Shown here piece by piece: positions 43,925 to 52,676 of a DNA stretch of 64,000 nucleotides; the first letter of the stretch is position 1, and each line of letters begins with the position of its first letter. The position numbers and the translations under genes are program-made. A model generated the notes under the pieces. The model worked only from the letters and a program-made list of their open reading frames with translations. It was not told the origin of the DNA and did no database searches. The DNA is taken from positions 1,550,001 through 1,614,000 of the forward strand of contig NZ_CBDCGN010000002.1 of the NCBI RefSeq assembly GCF_965216805.1, in the 5' to 3' direction. Source of the DNA: Panacagrimonas sp965216805 (lineage in GTDB: Bacteria > Pseudomonadota > Gammaproteobacteria > Nevskiales > Nevskiaceae).

Positions 43925-46009
43925 ATGAAGATTTCAAGCTCCCGGATCCGAGCGATGACGCTCGCCTTGTCCGCCCTGTTACCCGTTGCTGCCCATGCCG
44001 GGCCGCTGACCACGTTGGGCGCTGCGCTCGGCAACGTCGGCCCCGGCGTGACCGCGCTGACCGGCAGCCTGCCGATCCTAAGAGGGCTGACGGGGCAACG
44101 CGGTCCGCTGGGAATCACCGCGCTGCAGGAAGGCAACAACGGTTCGGGCATCGGCGACGTCCTGCGCATCGGTCGCTTCGCTCTGATCGCCGACCAGCTC
44201 GACGGCGTCCTGGTCACGCCCTTGCTCGGCCTGGACGGCAACATCGGCCTGCTGGACCTGGCGCTGCTCGAAGGTGACGGGTCGGCCATTCTCGGCCCCA
44301 ACGGACTGCTGTCCGGGGCCATCCTGTCGGAAAACAACACCGGCTTAGGCGGCCTGGCGGCGCTGGGCGTGCTCAATGGCAACAACACCGGCAGCTTCGC
44401 AACCCTGGCAGGCATCGCGGCGCTGTCCGGTATCAACGCCGGTCGCGGCGAACTGGCCGGCGTCGGCATTCTGAACCGCAACAACACCGGCCTCGGGCGC
44501 CTGCTCGGCCTGGCGGTCCTGTCCGGCAACAACGCCGGCAACAGCGGCGGTATCGGCATCGGTCTGCTCAACGGTGACAACACCGGCAACGGCCTGGGCT
44601 TGCTCGGCCTGGCGGCCTTGTCCGGCAACAACGCCGGCAACGGCAATCCGGTCGGCATCGGCCTGCTCAATGGCGCCAATACCGGTAACGGCCGGTCGAT
44701 CGGCGTCGCGATCCTGTCGGGCGTCAATTCCGGTAACGGCGAGGACCTCAGCGTGCAGGTGCTCAACCGCGATCAACTCCTGAACATCGGCTTTGGCGAA
44801 GGTCGGAGCCTGAGCCCGGCCAGCCTGATGACCCAACTGGATGCGGTGGCCAAGCAGATTCCGCTGATCGACGCGTTCGGAATCAATGTCGGCGGCAGAC
44901 TCGCTGGGCCGGCGAGCTACAGTTCCAACCCGCTGCTCAATCTGGGTTTGCTGGCCGGCGACGGCGCGGGCACCGGCGGCGCGATCGGTGTCGGCGTACT
45001 GGCCGGCGACAGCTCCGGGCAGGGCAGCGTTCTCGGGGTCTGCGCGCTGTGCGGCGACGGCTCCGGCAGAGGTCCGCTGGGCGTCGCCGCGCTGTCGGGT
45101 AACGGCAGCGGTCAGGCCACCCTGAACGGGATCGTTCCCGCGCTGGCCGGCGTGGCGCTGTTGTCGGGCAATAACACGGGCACCGGCGGCGCGGTCGGCG
45201 TCGGCGTGCTCAACGGCGACAACACCGGTTCCGGCAGCCTGCTCGGACTCGGCGCCCTGAGCGGCAACGATGCTGGCACCGCCAGTCTGGCGGGCATCGG
45301 CGTGCTCAATGGCGAGAACTCCGGCACCGGTGCGATCGGCGCCGGGATACTCAACGCCAACAACTCCGGCAATGGCGACTTTCTCGGTGCCGGCGTGCTC
45401 AATGGCGACAACTCCGGCAACAGTCTGTTGCTGGGGGCCGGTGTTCTGAACGGCGACAACTCCGGTAACGGTGGACAGCTCGCGATCGGTGCCCTCAACG
45501 GTGACGGCTCGGCCAATTCGGGCCGGCTGGCTGTGGCGGCGCTGAACGGCGACGACTCCGGCAATTCCGGTACGGTCAGCGTCAGTGCCCTCAATGGCGA
45601 CAATTCGGGCAATGCCGATTCGGTTTCCGTTGGATTGATCAACGGCGCCGAGTCCGGCGAAGGCGGCCAGCTCGCCGTGGGTCTGCTCAACGGCCCGGAG
45701 ACAGCGCCGGTCGACGACTCCGTGGCCACCAACACCGAAGAAGAACTTTGCACCGTGGTGGTCCGCGATTCCTCCACCGGCGCGACCCGGAGCGTGGCGA
45801 CCGCCTGCGACATCGCCATGGCCTCGACCAAGGCTGATCCCAACGCGGTCCAACTCCAGAACGTCAGCATCCAGGCGGCTGCGCCGGTACGTCCGCCGCT
45901 GGCGGCGCCGCCAGCCCAGCCGATCGATCCGTTGTGCACGGTGATCGTGCTCGACGGCCTGGGCAACATCTCGCAGTCAGGCAAGGCCGATTGCGAACTG
46001 GACACCTGA
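43925..46009 (+). CDS. Secreted 16-residue-repeat protein (probable beta-solenoid)
   Basis: A 694-aa protein with a signal peptide (MTLALSALLPVAAHAG). From about residue 130 to 610 there are roughly 26 copies of a ~16-residue unit with consensus L-(N/S)-G-(D/N)-(N/D)-(S/T/A)-G-N-(G/S) followed by a hydrophobic L-G-x-G-(V/A) step. Many copies alternate between LNGDN and LSGNN types. A non-repetitive break of about 70 residues (near 290-350) splits the array. The tail has two related Cys-bounded modules (LCTVVVRD...AC and LCTVIVLD...DC). No known adhesin domain and no classical two-partner TPS domain is recognised. It is followed by a POTRA/beta-barrel gene, the presumed exporter. Confidence 0.8.
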   Translation: MKISSSRIRAMTLALSALLPVAAHAGPLTTLGAALGNVGPGVTALTGSLPILRGLTGQRGPLGITALQEGNNGSGIGDVLRIGRFALIADQLDGVLVTPLLGLDGNIGLLDLALLEGDGSAILGPNGLLSGAILSENNTGLGGLAALGVLNGNNTGSFATLAGIAALSGINAGRGELAGVGILNRNNTGLGRLLGLAVLSGNNAGNSGGIGIGLLNGDNTGNGLGLLGLAALSGNNAGNGNPVGIGLLNGANTGNGRSIGVAILSGVNSGNGEDLSVQVLNRDQLLNIGFGEGRSLSPASLMTQLDAVAKQIPLIDAFGINVGGRLAGPASYSSNPLLNLGLLAGDGAGTGGAIGVGVLAGDSSGQGSVLGVCALCGDGSGRGPLGVAALSGNGSGQATLNGIVPALAGVALLSGNNTGTGGAVGVGVLNGDNTGSGSLLGLGALSGNDAGTASLAGIGVLNGENSGTGAIGAGILNANNSGNGDFLGAGVLNGDNSGNSLLLGAGVLNGDNSGNGGQLAIGALNGDGSANSGRLAVAALNGDDSGNSGTVSVSALNGDNSGNADSVSVGLINGAESGEGGQLAVGLLNGPETAPVDDSVATNTEEELCTVVVRDSSTGATRSVATACDIAMASTKADPNAVQLQNVSIQAAAPVRPPLAAPPAQPIDPLCTVIVLDGLGNISQSGKADCELDT

Positions 46010-46070
46010 GCGACAAACAACAAGCAGGCACTGCGCTGCGGATGATGCGGCGCGAGAGATAACGCTTCGC

Positions 46071-46097
46071 CCCCCGAGGGGTGGGTCACCTCGGGGG
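46071..46097. terminator. Intercistronic GC-rich hairpin
   Basis: CCCCCGAGG (46071-46079) pairs with CCTCGGGGG (46089-46097) around a 9-base loop, between the repeat-protein gene and the barrel gene. Only TT follows, so termination would be weak; it may reduce expression of the downstream gene relative to the upstream one or stabilise the first message. Confidence 0.5.
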
Positions 46098-46176
46098 TTC
46101 AAACCAGAAGAGAGCACAACGGCCGCAGTCGGCCGCGGCGCTCGACATCAAGATTTTTTTTTACGGGAAGAGATTC

Positions 46177-47724
46177 ATGCCTATCGCCTTACCGCCGCCG
46201 CTGCCCCCGATGCAGGGCTCGGCCGAAGTTATCCAGCAGCAGGGTTCGGCTTACGTCACCGCCGCGGTGCAGGGAGTCAACCTGCACGTGATCGGCCCGA
46301 ACGCCGTGAGCCAAAGCGATCTGGAGGCTGCCATCACCGCCTCGCAATCGATGTCCGATGCGGTGCGCCTTGTGCAAGGGCTTTACTACGCGGCCGGCTA
46401 TCCCGGCGTGCAGGTGACCTATGCGCTGGTCGAGCCCGACCTCTACGTTCTGGTCAAGCTGGGCGCTGTCAGCAAGGTCGAAGCGCCCGCACCGTACGAC
46501 CGTTACCTGGCCGGTGTGGCCGGTGCGGAGCCGTTGACCGATGACGCCTTGGAGCCCGGTCGCACGCTGGCCTCGCTGCATGCCGACCGCGCCGGCCAGA
46601 CCGCCACGCCTAGCTTCATTGCCGACGAAGCGGGCAGCATGGTGCTGAGGGTCGAGCCTCACGACGGCGCGCCCAAGCGCAGTTTCGTCGGCGCCGAGTT
46701 CGGCAACCCGGGCAACCGCTTCGTCGGCCGCCACTTCCTCGACTACTTCGCGACGACCTCGCTGACCACCGGCGACGAATTCCGCGCCACCGGGCGGCAT
46801 GTGCTTGAAGGCTTGTCGGACGATCGCGGCGCCAAGGGCTACCACGAGCATTCTCTGGGCTGGAGCCGGGTCACGCCCTGGGGGCTGTTCGGGCTCAGTG
46901 GTCGCTATGTCGGCTACCAACAGAATCTGGAAATCCCCGGGTTCCCCGACCTGATTTCGTTTGATGGCGATATCCGGCAGGCGGAACTGGGGTGGACCTA
47001 CCTGCTCGCGGCAGACTTTACCAGCCGCTGGACTATCGGAGCCAAGGCCGATTACACGCGTAAGGATTTTTCAGTCACCGAAAGTGACGAGTCGGTCCAG
47101 CGCCAAGAGTATGGGTCGGCTGAAATCTCCACCGATTACACCACCGCCCTGCGGCCGCTGGGCGTGCAGACCGAACTCGGAGGCTCGATCGCAGTTCGCT
47201 CGGGCCTGGGTGACGACGAGACCGACGACCCGTTCACCGCGGCCGACCTTGGTTACCTGTTGTATCGGCCGACCCTGAGCGCGCGCGCCTATCTGCACGA
47301 GTGGCTGACCCTTTCTCTGGTCGCGACCGGACAGATCACCAGCGATGCCCTGCCCGAGCAGCAGCAATGGGTGATGGGTGGCGTCGGTAACGTCGAAGCG
47401 TATCTGCCCGGCGTGGCCTCGGGCGACACCGGTGGCATCGCGCGGCTGCAGTTCGAACTCAAGGGGCTCACCTTGGGTGCGGCGACGATCAAGCCGCGAC
47501 TGTTTGCCGAATACGGCGTTGCGCGGTTCGAAGAAGCGGTGTTCGGACAACCCACCGGGACGCAAGCCATCGGCGACGGCGGTGTGTCTCTGGTCATGGG
47601 CCTTGGCCCCAACTTCGAGGCTGCGGTGTCTTACGCCGAGTCGTTCAGCGAAGAGGACATCGACCAGGAAATCCTCGACGACGCCGATGCCAATGTGTTC
47701 TTCCGCGTTGGCGCCAAGTTCTGA
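46177..47724 (+). CDS. Outer-membrane POTRA/beta-barrel protein, TpsB (ShlB/FhaC)-like
   Basis: A 515-aa protein. A Pro-rich start (PIALPPPLPPM) is followed by one POTRA-like region (DLEAAITASQSMSDAVRLVQ, GLYYAAGYPGVQVTYAL). A barrel with alternating strands follows and ends in FFRVGAKF with terminal Phe, the outer-membrane sorting signal. GGVGNVEAYLPG occupies the place of the conserved (V/I)RG(Y/F) motif of TpsB proteins but lacks the Arg. No signal peptide can be seen from the ATG at 46177 (GGAAGAG upstream); the in-frame extension back to 46081 gives none either. It is probably the exporter of the repeat protein. Confidence 0.75.
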   Translation: MPIALPPPLPPMQGSAEVIQQQGSAYVTAAVQGVNLHVIGPNAVSQSDLEAAITASQSMSDAVRLVQGLYYAAGYPGVQVTYALVEPDLYVLVKLGAVSKVEAPAPYDRYLAGVAGAEPLTDDALEPGRTLASLHADRAGQTATPSFIADEAGSMVLRVEPHDGAPKRSFVGAEFGNPGNRFVGRHFLDYFATTSLTTGDEFRATGRHVLEGLSDDRGAKGYHEHSLGWSRVTPWGLFGLSGRYVGYQQNLEIPGFPDLISFDGDIRQAELGWTYLLAADFTSRWTIGAKADYTRKDFSVTESDESVQRQEYGSAEISTDYTTALRPLGVQTELGGSIAVRSGLGDDETDDPFTAADLGYLLYRPTLSARAYLHEWLTLSLVATGQITSDALPEQQQWVMGGVGNVEAYLPGVASGDTGGIARLQFELKGLTLGAATIKPRLFAEYGVARFEEAVFGQPTGTQAIGDGGVSLVMGLGPNFEAAVSYAESFSEEDIDQEILDDADANVFFRVGAKF

Positions 47725-47748
47725 AGTCGGCAGAAGATCGGTGCAAAG

Positions 47749-47782
47749 AAAAGCCCGGACCGAGTCATCGGTCCGGGCTTTT
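47749..47782. terminator. Bidirectional rho-independent terminator
   Basis: Perfect 15-bp stem AAAAGCCCGGACCGA / TCGGTCCGGGCTTTT with a 4-base loop. A-rich on one side and T-rich on the other, it serves both the barrel gene (+) and the convergent EipA-like gene (-). Confidence 0.93.
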
Positions 47783-47800
47783 CAAGTAATGCCGGCAGAC

Positions 47801-48382
47801 TCAGAACGGCAGCCAGGACTCCTTGCGGGTGTAGTGCAGATAACCCACGTTGGCGCCAGCGCGCAGGCCAACGCCGGTGCGGATCGGCGCCAGCGTGATC
47901 TCGCCGCTCTTCTGATAGTTCACGCCCACGCCCGCTACGAAATACAGGCTGCCCTCGACGCCGGGATAGCGCTGGAACAGGTCCTGGGTGTTGCGCAGCT
48001 TGTAGACCAGGGTCATCACCTTGGAAGCGTTACCGCCGAAGTCCCAACCGATCGAAGGCCCTTGCCAGAACACCGGCATTGACGCGCCGTCGTTGTAGGT
48101 CAGATCGCCGCGACCGTAGCGCAGTCCGACGCCAATGGCACCGCTGGCCTCCTCGCCGACGATATAGGCAACCGGGCGGCCCTGCTCGGCGAATACCCGT
48201 TCGATCACCTTGGCCAGTCCTTCGGTGGTACCACCGAAGAAGTTTTCGGCCACGCTGTAGATCTCCTCGGCGGTGTAGCCCTCCTGGTTCACCGGCTGGT
48301 CCTGCGGCTTCACTTCTTCGGCGAATGCGGCAGGCAGCCACATGAACAGGACCAAGGAAAGAGTCGGGGCGATACGGGACAT
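47801..48382 (-). CDS. DUF1134/EipA-family envelope protein
   Basis: A 193-aa protein with a signal peptide (PTLSLVLFMWLPAAFAEE). The DUF1134 core is conspicuous: ENFFGGTTEGLAKVIERVFA, VAYIVGEEASGAIGVGLRYG and FWQGPSIGWDFGGNASKVMT. EipA of Brucella and relatives is a periplasmic beta-barrel-like protein needed for envelope integrity. GGAGG lies 8 bases before the ATG at 48382, which is preferred to the longer upstream frame. Confidence 0.9.
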   Translation of the reverse strand: MSRIAPTLSLVLFMWLPAAFAEEVKPQDQPVNQEGYTAEEIYSVAENFFGGTTEGLAKVIERVFAEQGRPVAYIVGEEASGAIGVGLRYGRGDLTYNDGASMPVFWQGPSIGWDFGGNASKVMTLVYKLRNTQDLFQRYPGVEGSLYFVAGVGVNYQKSGEITLAPIRTGVGLRAGANVGYLHYTRKESWLPF

Positions 48383-48494
48383 GAGGTGAACCTCCGCGGT
48401 TGAAAGTCGGGGTGAAAACTGTCGGCTAGCGTGGACGCAGGCCATGACCCAGCGCTGAACGCACGCGCGCAAATCGCTCTGCTACGCTCGCGCC

Positions 48495-49478
48495 ATGATC
48501 TCATCACGCGCGAACCTTGCCATCGTCGGTGGTTTCGTCCTGGCGGTGCTCGCCAGTCTGGTGGTGGCGCTGGCGTTTCTCGCCGGCCGCACCGGCGCCA
48601 CCGATTCCTACTACACCGAATACGCCAACGTTGCCGGACTCAAGTTTGGCTCGCAGGTGGTATTCGAAGGGTATCCGGTCGGGCAGGTCGAGCGCATCGT
48701 GCCCGAGCAGGACGCCGGGGGGCAGACCCGCTTCCGGGTGGAGCTTTCGGTGGCACGGGGCTGGAAGATTCCGGAGGACAGCGTGGCCCGACCGGTGTCG
48801 CCGGGTGTGCTGTCGCCGCAGAACATCAGCATCGCAGCCGGTGACAGCAAGACCTTGCTGAGCCCGGGCGCACGCATCACGCCGGCGGGCGGCGTCGACG
48901 TCCTGTCTTCGATTTCGAGTGCCGCAGGCAATTTCGACGAGCTGACCGACACCGGCTTGCTGCCGCTGCTGGAAAATCTGAACAAGCAGGTTTCGATCTT
49001 CGGCGAGTTGCTCGATCAGCAGTTGCGCCCGATGGTCGGCGACCTTCGTGTGATCACCGCCGCCACGGCGGAGAGTTGGCCGACCATCGCGCGCGAGGCG
49101 GCGGTGGCAACGACCAATCTGGCACAGGTCTCCGACCGCGTGGATCGATTCATGTCGCCGCAGCGCATCGGCGCGGTGGATCGTCTGATCGCCAACGTTG
49201 ATCGCACTTCGGAAAGCCTCCGCAACGCCTCTGAAGAACTCAACACCCTGGTCAATGCCGGCGGTGACGATCTGCTGGTGGGACTGCAGGAATTCCGCTA
49301 TGTGATGAGAACCATGGCGCACTATGCCGAGCCCATCGGCGAGGACATCGATCTGACCACACGCAACTTTCGCGATTTCTCCCGCCAGCTGCGGCAGAAC
49401 CCGGGCGTGATCCTGCGTGGCTCGCAGTCGCCGCCCGATCCGCTGGCACCTGTGGCGCCGTTGCCGGAGGCGCCATGA
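48495..49478 (+). CDS. MlaD/MCE-domain lipid-transport protein
   Basis: A 327-aa protein. An N-terminal membrane anchor (LAIVGGFVLAVLASLVVALA) is followed by the MCE domain (YYTEYANVAGLKFGSQVVFE, then VSPGVLSPQNISIAAG). A long helical C-terminus follows. MCE proteins form hexameric rings that ferry phospholipids across the periplasm. Normally an ATPase (MlaF) and permease (MlaE) gene precede, but here the upstream neighbour is the divergent EipA-like gene, so the ABC partners are elsewhere or lost. Confidence 0.92.
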   Translation: MISSRANLAIVGGFVLAVLASLVVALAFLAGRTGATDSYYTEYANVAGLKFGSQVVFEGYPVGQVERIVPEQDAGGQTRFRVELSVARGWKIPEDSVARPVSPGVLSPQNISIAAGDSKTLLSPGARITPAGGVDVLSSISSAAGNFDELTDTGLLPLLENLNKQVSIFGELLDQQLRPMVGDLRVITAATAESWPTIAREAAVATTNLAQVSDRVDRFMSPQRIGAVDRLIANVDRTSESLRNASEELNTLVNAGGDDLLVGLQEFRYVMRTMAHYAEPIGEDIDLTTRNFRDFSRQLRQNPGVILRGSQSPPDPLAPVAPLPEAP

Positions 49479-50068
49479 TCCGCGTTGCAGGAGCGTTTGC
49501 GCTGGCGTGGTTGCTGACGGCCTGCGCAGCAAGGGCTCCCTACACCGACCGTTATTACCATCTCGACAGTGCAATGGCGGAGGTCGCGGCGATGGCCGAC
49601 GCGCCGCACGTGATGCTGGAACCGTTCGACGCACATGGTCTGTACGCAGAGCGCCAGTTGATCTATCGCCGGCCCGAAGGCAAGGGCGCGCTGGAACAGT
49701 TCGGCTACTTGTTCTGGTCGGAGCAGCCTACGCGGATGCTTACCGATGGGCTCGAAGCGAGCTTGCGTGCCGCGTTCGGCGACCAGCGTGTGCACGGTCG
49801 CCGCAGCCGTCAGCGAGCGGCGTACATCGTCAAGCCGCGGTTGCGGCGGCTTGAATTTCACTTGCAACCGGAAGGCGCCAAAGCGGAGTTTGCGGCTGAC
49901 TTTGTTGTCACCGATGAGGCGCTGGAGCCGCTCCTGGTCGTGCGCTTTGCGCAGACCCGGCTGTTGTCGGCGCCCACCGCAGAGGCGTTTGCCGACATGG
50001 CGGGCCAGTTGGCGGCACAGGCCAATCGCGAACTGATCGAGCAGCTCGCTGCCGAGTTCAATCGCTGA
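49475..50068 (+). CDS. ABC-transport auxiliary lipoprotein (PqiC/DUF330-like)
   Basis: A 197-aa protein with a lipobox (WLLTACAAR) and the family pattern YYHLDSAMAEV, HGLYAERQLIYRRPE and YLFWSEQPTRMLTDGLEASL. It overlaps the MCE gene as ATGA, so the two are translationally coupled and act together. The lipoprotein sits at the outer membrane and receives or docks the MCE tube. Confidence 0.85.
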   Translation: MIRVAGAFALAWLLTACAARAPYTDRYYHLDSAMAEVAAMADAPHVMLEPFDAHGLYAERQLIYRRPEGKGALEQFGYLFWSEQPTRMLTDGLEASLRAAFGDQRVHGRRSRQRAAYIVKPRLRRLEFHLQPEGAKAEFAADFVVTDEALEPLLVVRFAQTRLLSAPTAEAFADMAGQLAAQANRELIEQLAAEFNR

Positions 50069-50094
50069 TCGTCAACGCCTCTTGGGGCACCTGT

Positions 50095-51243
50095 TCAACC
50101 GCGGCCCACCAGACTGCGTCCGATCACTTCCTTCATGATCTCGGACGTGCCGCCGTAGATGCGCTGGATGCGCGCATCGGTCCAGTAGCGTGAGATCGGG
50201 TACTCGCTCATGTAGCCGTAGCCGCCGAAGAGCTGCAGACAGGCATCGGTCACCCGGCCTTCCATTTCGGAAGTGGACAGCTTGACCATCGCCGCCGTCG
50301 CCACGTCGAGCTGCTTCTCCGCATACAGGCGTGCGCACTTTTCCACGAACGCCCGATGGACCTCGATCTCGGTCTTGATTTTGGCCAGCTCGAAGCGCGT
50401 GTTCTGGAACGAGGCGATGGCTGCGCCAAAAGCCTTGCGCTGGGTGACATATTCCAGCGTGCGCTCCAGTGCTCCCTGCGCGTGCGCAACCGCCATCGCG
50501 CCCAGCACCAGGCGCTCGCGCGGCAGCTCGTCCACCAGGTGACCGAATCCTCCGCCGGGCTTGCCGAGGATCTCGTCGGCCGGCACACGGACGTCGTCGA
50601 AAAACAACTCCGAGGTGTCGGCTGCGTATTGACCGACCTTGTCGAGGTTGCGACCGCGGCTGAAGCCGGGAAGGCTGGTCTCCAGCGTGAACAGCGTGGT
50701 GCCGCGCGCGCCCAGCTTGGGGTCGGTTTTGGTCGCCAGAATGACCACACCGGCGTTCTGGCCGTTGGTGATGAAGGTCTTGGAGCCGCTGATGCGGTAA
50801 TGCCCGTCGCCGTCGGGCAGTGCGGAAGTCTTGATGCTCTGCAGGTCGGACCCGGCGCCGGGCTCGGTCATGCCGATGGCGCCGATGCATTCGCCACGGG
50901 CCATGCGCGGAAGGTAATTGCGTTTCTGCGTCTCGCTACCCAGGTGCAGAATGTAAGGCGCAGCGATGTCGGAATGCACCGAAAGATTTGACGCCAGCGC
51001 CATGAAGCCCATGCGCGAAGCCTCCTCCAGCACCGCCACCGAGAATTCGAAGGGCGCGCCCATGCCGCCGTACTCCTCCGGCTGGTCGACGCATAACAGG
51101 CCGTGCTCGCCCATCTTGAGATACAGCTCCGGCGGTACCCTGCCGTCCTTTTCCCACCGCTCGTAATGGGGTTCCACTTCTTCCGTGAAGAAACGCTTGA
51201 CGTTGTCCCGGAAGAGTTCGAGTTCGGGAGATGGGCTGCTCAT
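50095..51243 (-). CDS. Acyl-CoA dehydrogenase
   Basis: A 382-aa FAD enzyme. Signatures are GAIGMTEPGAGSDLQSIKTS and QLFGGYGYMSEYPISRYWTD. The catalytic Glu is in RIYGGTSEIMKEVIGR. It introduces the alpha-beta double bond in acyl-CoA during fatty- or branched-acid oxidation. It is convergent with the lipoprotein gene. It could work with the acyl-CoA synthetases upstream, but they are not in one operon. The 150 bp to its right up to the nth gene contain nothing recognised. Confidence 0.95.
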   Translation of the reverse strand: MSSPSPELELFRDNVKRFFTEEVEPHYERWEKDGRVPPELYLKMGEHGLLCVDQPEEYGGMGAPFEFSVAVLEEASRMGFMALASNLSVHSDIAAPYILHLGSETQKRNYLPRMARGECIGAIGMTEPGAGSDLQSIKTSALPDGDGHYRISGSKTFITNGQNAGVVILATKTDPKLGARGTTLFTLETSLPGFSRGRNLDKVGQYAADTSELFFDDVRVPADEILGKPGGGFGHLVDELPRERLVLGAMAVAHAQGALERTLEYVTQRKAFGAAIASFQNTRFELAKIKTEIEVHRAFVEKCARLYAEKQLDVATAAMVKLSTSEMEGRVTDACLQLFGGYGYMSEYPISRYWTDARIQRIYGGTSEIMKEVIGRSLVGRG

Positions 51244-51396
51244 GGGTTGGGATCGATGGTTATGGACGGGATCATCTGGTCACGGTCGACACGAATTCCT
51301 CTGACGAGGTCCGCACTGTGCGGAAGATACTGCAGCAAGGGTTGTGCGTTGATCTCGCACGTGTGCGCGCCGCTGGCGCCGACTGGTCGAGGGCTT

Positions 51397-52032
51397 CTAC
51401 AAGTGTATCTTCTGCCGGTACTCGCACAAATCTGCGATCGGGCAGCGCCCACATTCCGGTTTCAACGCCTTGCACACATAACGTCCGTGCAGGATCAGCC
51501 AGTGATGGGCGTCGCGTTTGAACTCGTCCGGGGTGAATTTCAGCAATCGGTCTTCCACCGCACGCACGTCCTTGCCGGGGGCGAGTCCGGTGCGGTTGGC
51601 GACCCGGAAGATATGCGTGTCCACTGCGATGGTAGGTTCGCCGAAAGCCGTGTTGAGCACGACGTTGGCCGTCTTGCGGCCGACACCGGGTAGCTTTTCC
51701 AGGGCTTCGCGATCTCGTGGCACCTCGCCTGCGTGCTCGCGCAGCAGCATCCGGCACAGCGCGATCACGTTTTTTGCCTTGGTGTTGAACAGTCCGATGG
51801 TTTTGATGTGCTCGCGCAACCCTGCTTCGCCCAGCGCCAGAATCTGCGCTGGCGTGTTGGCAACCGGGTAGAGCTTTGCCGTGGCTTTGTTGACCGACAC
51901 GTCGGTGGCTTGCGCCGACAGTACCACCGCTACCAGCAGTTCGAATGGCGATGCGAATTTCAGCTCCGTGGTCGGTGCCGGGTTGGCGTCTCGCAGACGC
52001 GTGTAGATTTCGCGCCGCTTGGTCGGGTTCAT
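51397..52032 (-). CDS. nth: Endonuclease III
   Basis: A 211-aa DNA glycosylase/AP lyase. The helix-hairpin-helix LPGVGRKTANVVLNTAF contains the catalytic Lys; the catalytic Asp follows in IAVDTHIFRV. The 4Fe-4S cluster loop is C-x6-C-x2-C-x5-C at the end (CGRCPIADLC). It removes oxidised pyrimidines. Its ATG at 52032 overlaps the rnfB stop as ATGA. Confidence 0.97.
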   Translation of the reverse strand: MNPTKRREIYTRLRDANPAPTTELKFASPFELLVAVVLSAQATDVSVNKATAKLYPVANTPAQILALGEAGLREHIKTIGLFNTKAKNVIALCRMLLREHAGEVPRDREALEKLPGVGRKTANVVLNTAFGEPTIAVDTHIFRVANRTGLAPGKDVRAVEDRLLKFTPDEFKRDAHHWLILHGRYVCKALKPECGRCPIADLCEYRQKIHL

Positions 52033-52664
52033 GGTTGACGTCGGGGCTGATCTCGGGCGCGCGCCAGGGCGGCGGCAACGGGGTCGTACGCCGCCTTGGC
52101 TTCCTTGCGCCGATGGCGCTCGACCCCAGCCTGTTGTGCGCGCCGTGCCAGCCTGGAGTTGCGTGCGTTGTAGCGCTGGCGGTAGTGCGCCGCGCGCTGA
52201 TAGGCCGCAGGCGCCGTGGGGATGTCGATCATTTCGATGCAGTCCACCGGGCAGACGGGCAGGCACAACTCGCATCCGTTGCACTCGGCGGCCATCACCG
52301 TATGCATCAGATTCATGGCGCCGACGATGGCATCGACCGGGCAGGCTTGAATACATTTGGTGCAGCCGATGCAATCGGCCTCCACCACGCGCGCCACGGT
52401 CTCTACGGATTTCTCGACGCCGCGGGAGGGGTCTAGCGGCAGCTTCGGTCGGTGCAGCAGCTCCGCCAACCGCGCGACGCCGGCGTCGCCTCCGGGCGGA
52501 CAGCGATTGATCTCGGCGCGGCCGCTCGCCAGGGCTTCGGCGTAAGGCCGGCACGCAGGGTAGCCGCAGCGCGTGCATTGGGTCTGCGGCAGTAGTGCGT
52601 CCAGCCGGTCAGCCAGCGTAGCGTCGCCTGGGCTGTCGTGCGGCGGGGCTGCGGCACGGGCCAA
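52029..52664 (-). CDS. rnfB: RnfB-like ferredoxin subunit, without membrane anchor
   Basis: A 211-aa protein. An N-terminal Fe-S motif (QTQCTRCGYPACRPYAEALA) is followed by two 4Fe-4S sites (ADCIGCTKCIQACPVDAI and AECNGCELCLPVCPVDCI). The start is TTG at 52664, with a strong AAGGAG 7 bases upstream. Standard RnfB/RsxB begins with a membrane helix, which is missing, and no other rnf genes are nearby. The xanthomonad metG-rnfB-nth order is the same. It may supply electrons to a cytosolic partner; the physical coupling with nth is suggestive but its purpose is not known. Confidence 0.9.
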   Translation of the reverse strand: MARAAAPPHDSPGDATLADRLDALLPQTQCTRCGYPACRPYAEALASGRAEINRCPPGGDAGVARLAELLHRPKLPLDPSRGVEKSVETVARVVEADCIGCTKCIQACPVDAIVGAMNLMHTVMAAECNGCELCLPVCPVDCIEMIDIPTAPAAYQRAAHYRQRYNARNSRLARRAQQAGVERHRRKEAKAAYDPVAAALARARDQPRRQP

Positions 52665-52676
52665 CGCCGTTCTCCT

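Noticed and set aside
43925..45730. Possible CRISPR-like or tandem DNA repeat array
   Set aside because: The periodicity is 48 bp in coding sequence with synonymous variation and no spacers; it reflects protein repeats. No CRISPR array was found anywhere in the window.
44345..46089. Large antisense frames over the repeat protein gene, with apparent internal repeats
   Set aside because: The repetition is inherited from the plus-strand repeats. The plus frame has a signal peptide, a proper stop and a partner gene; the antisense frames do not.
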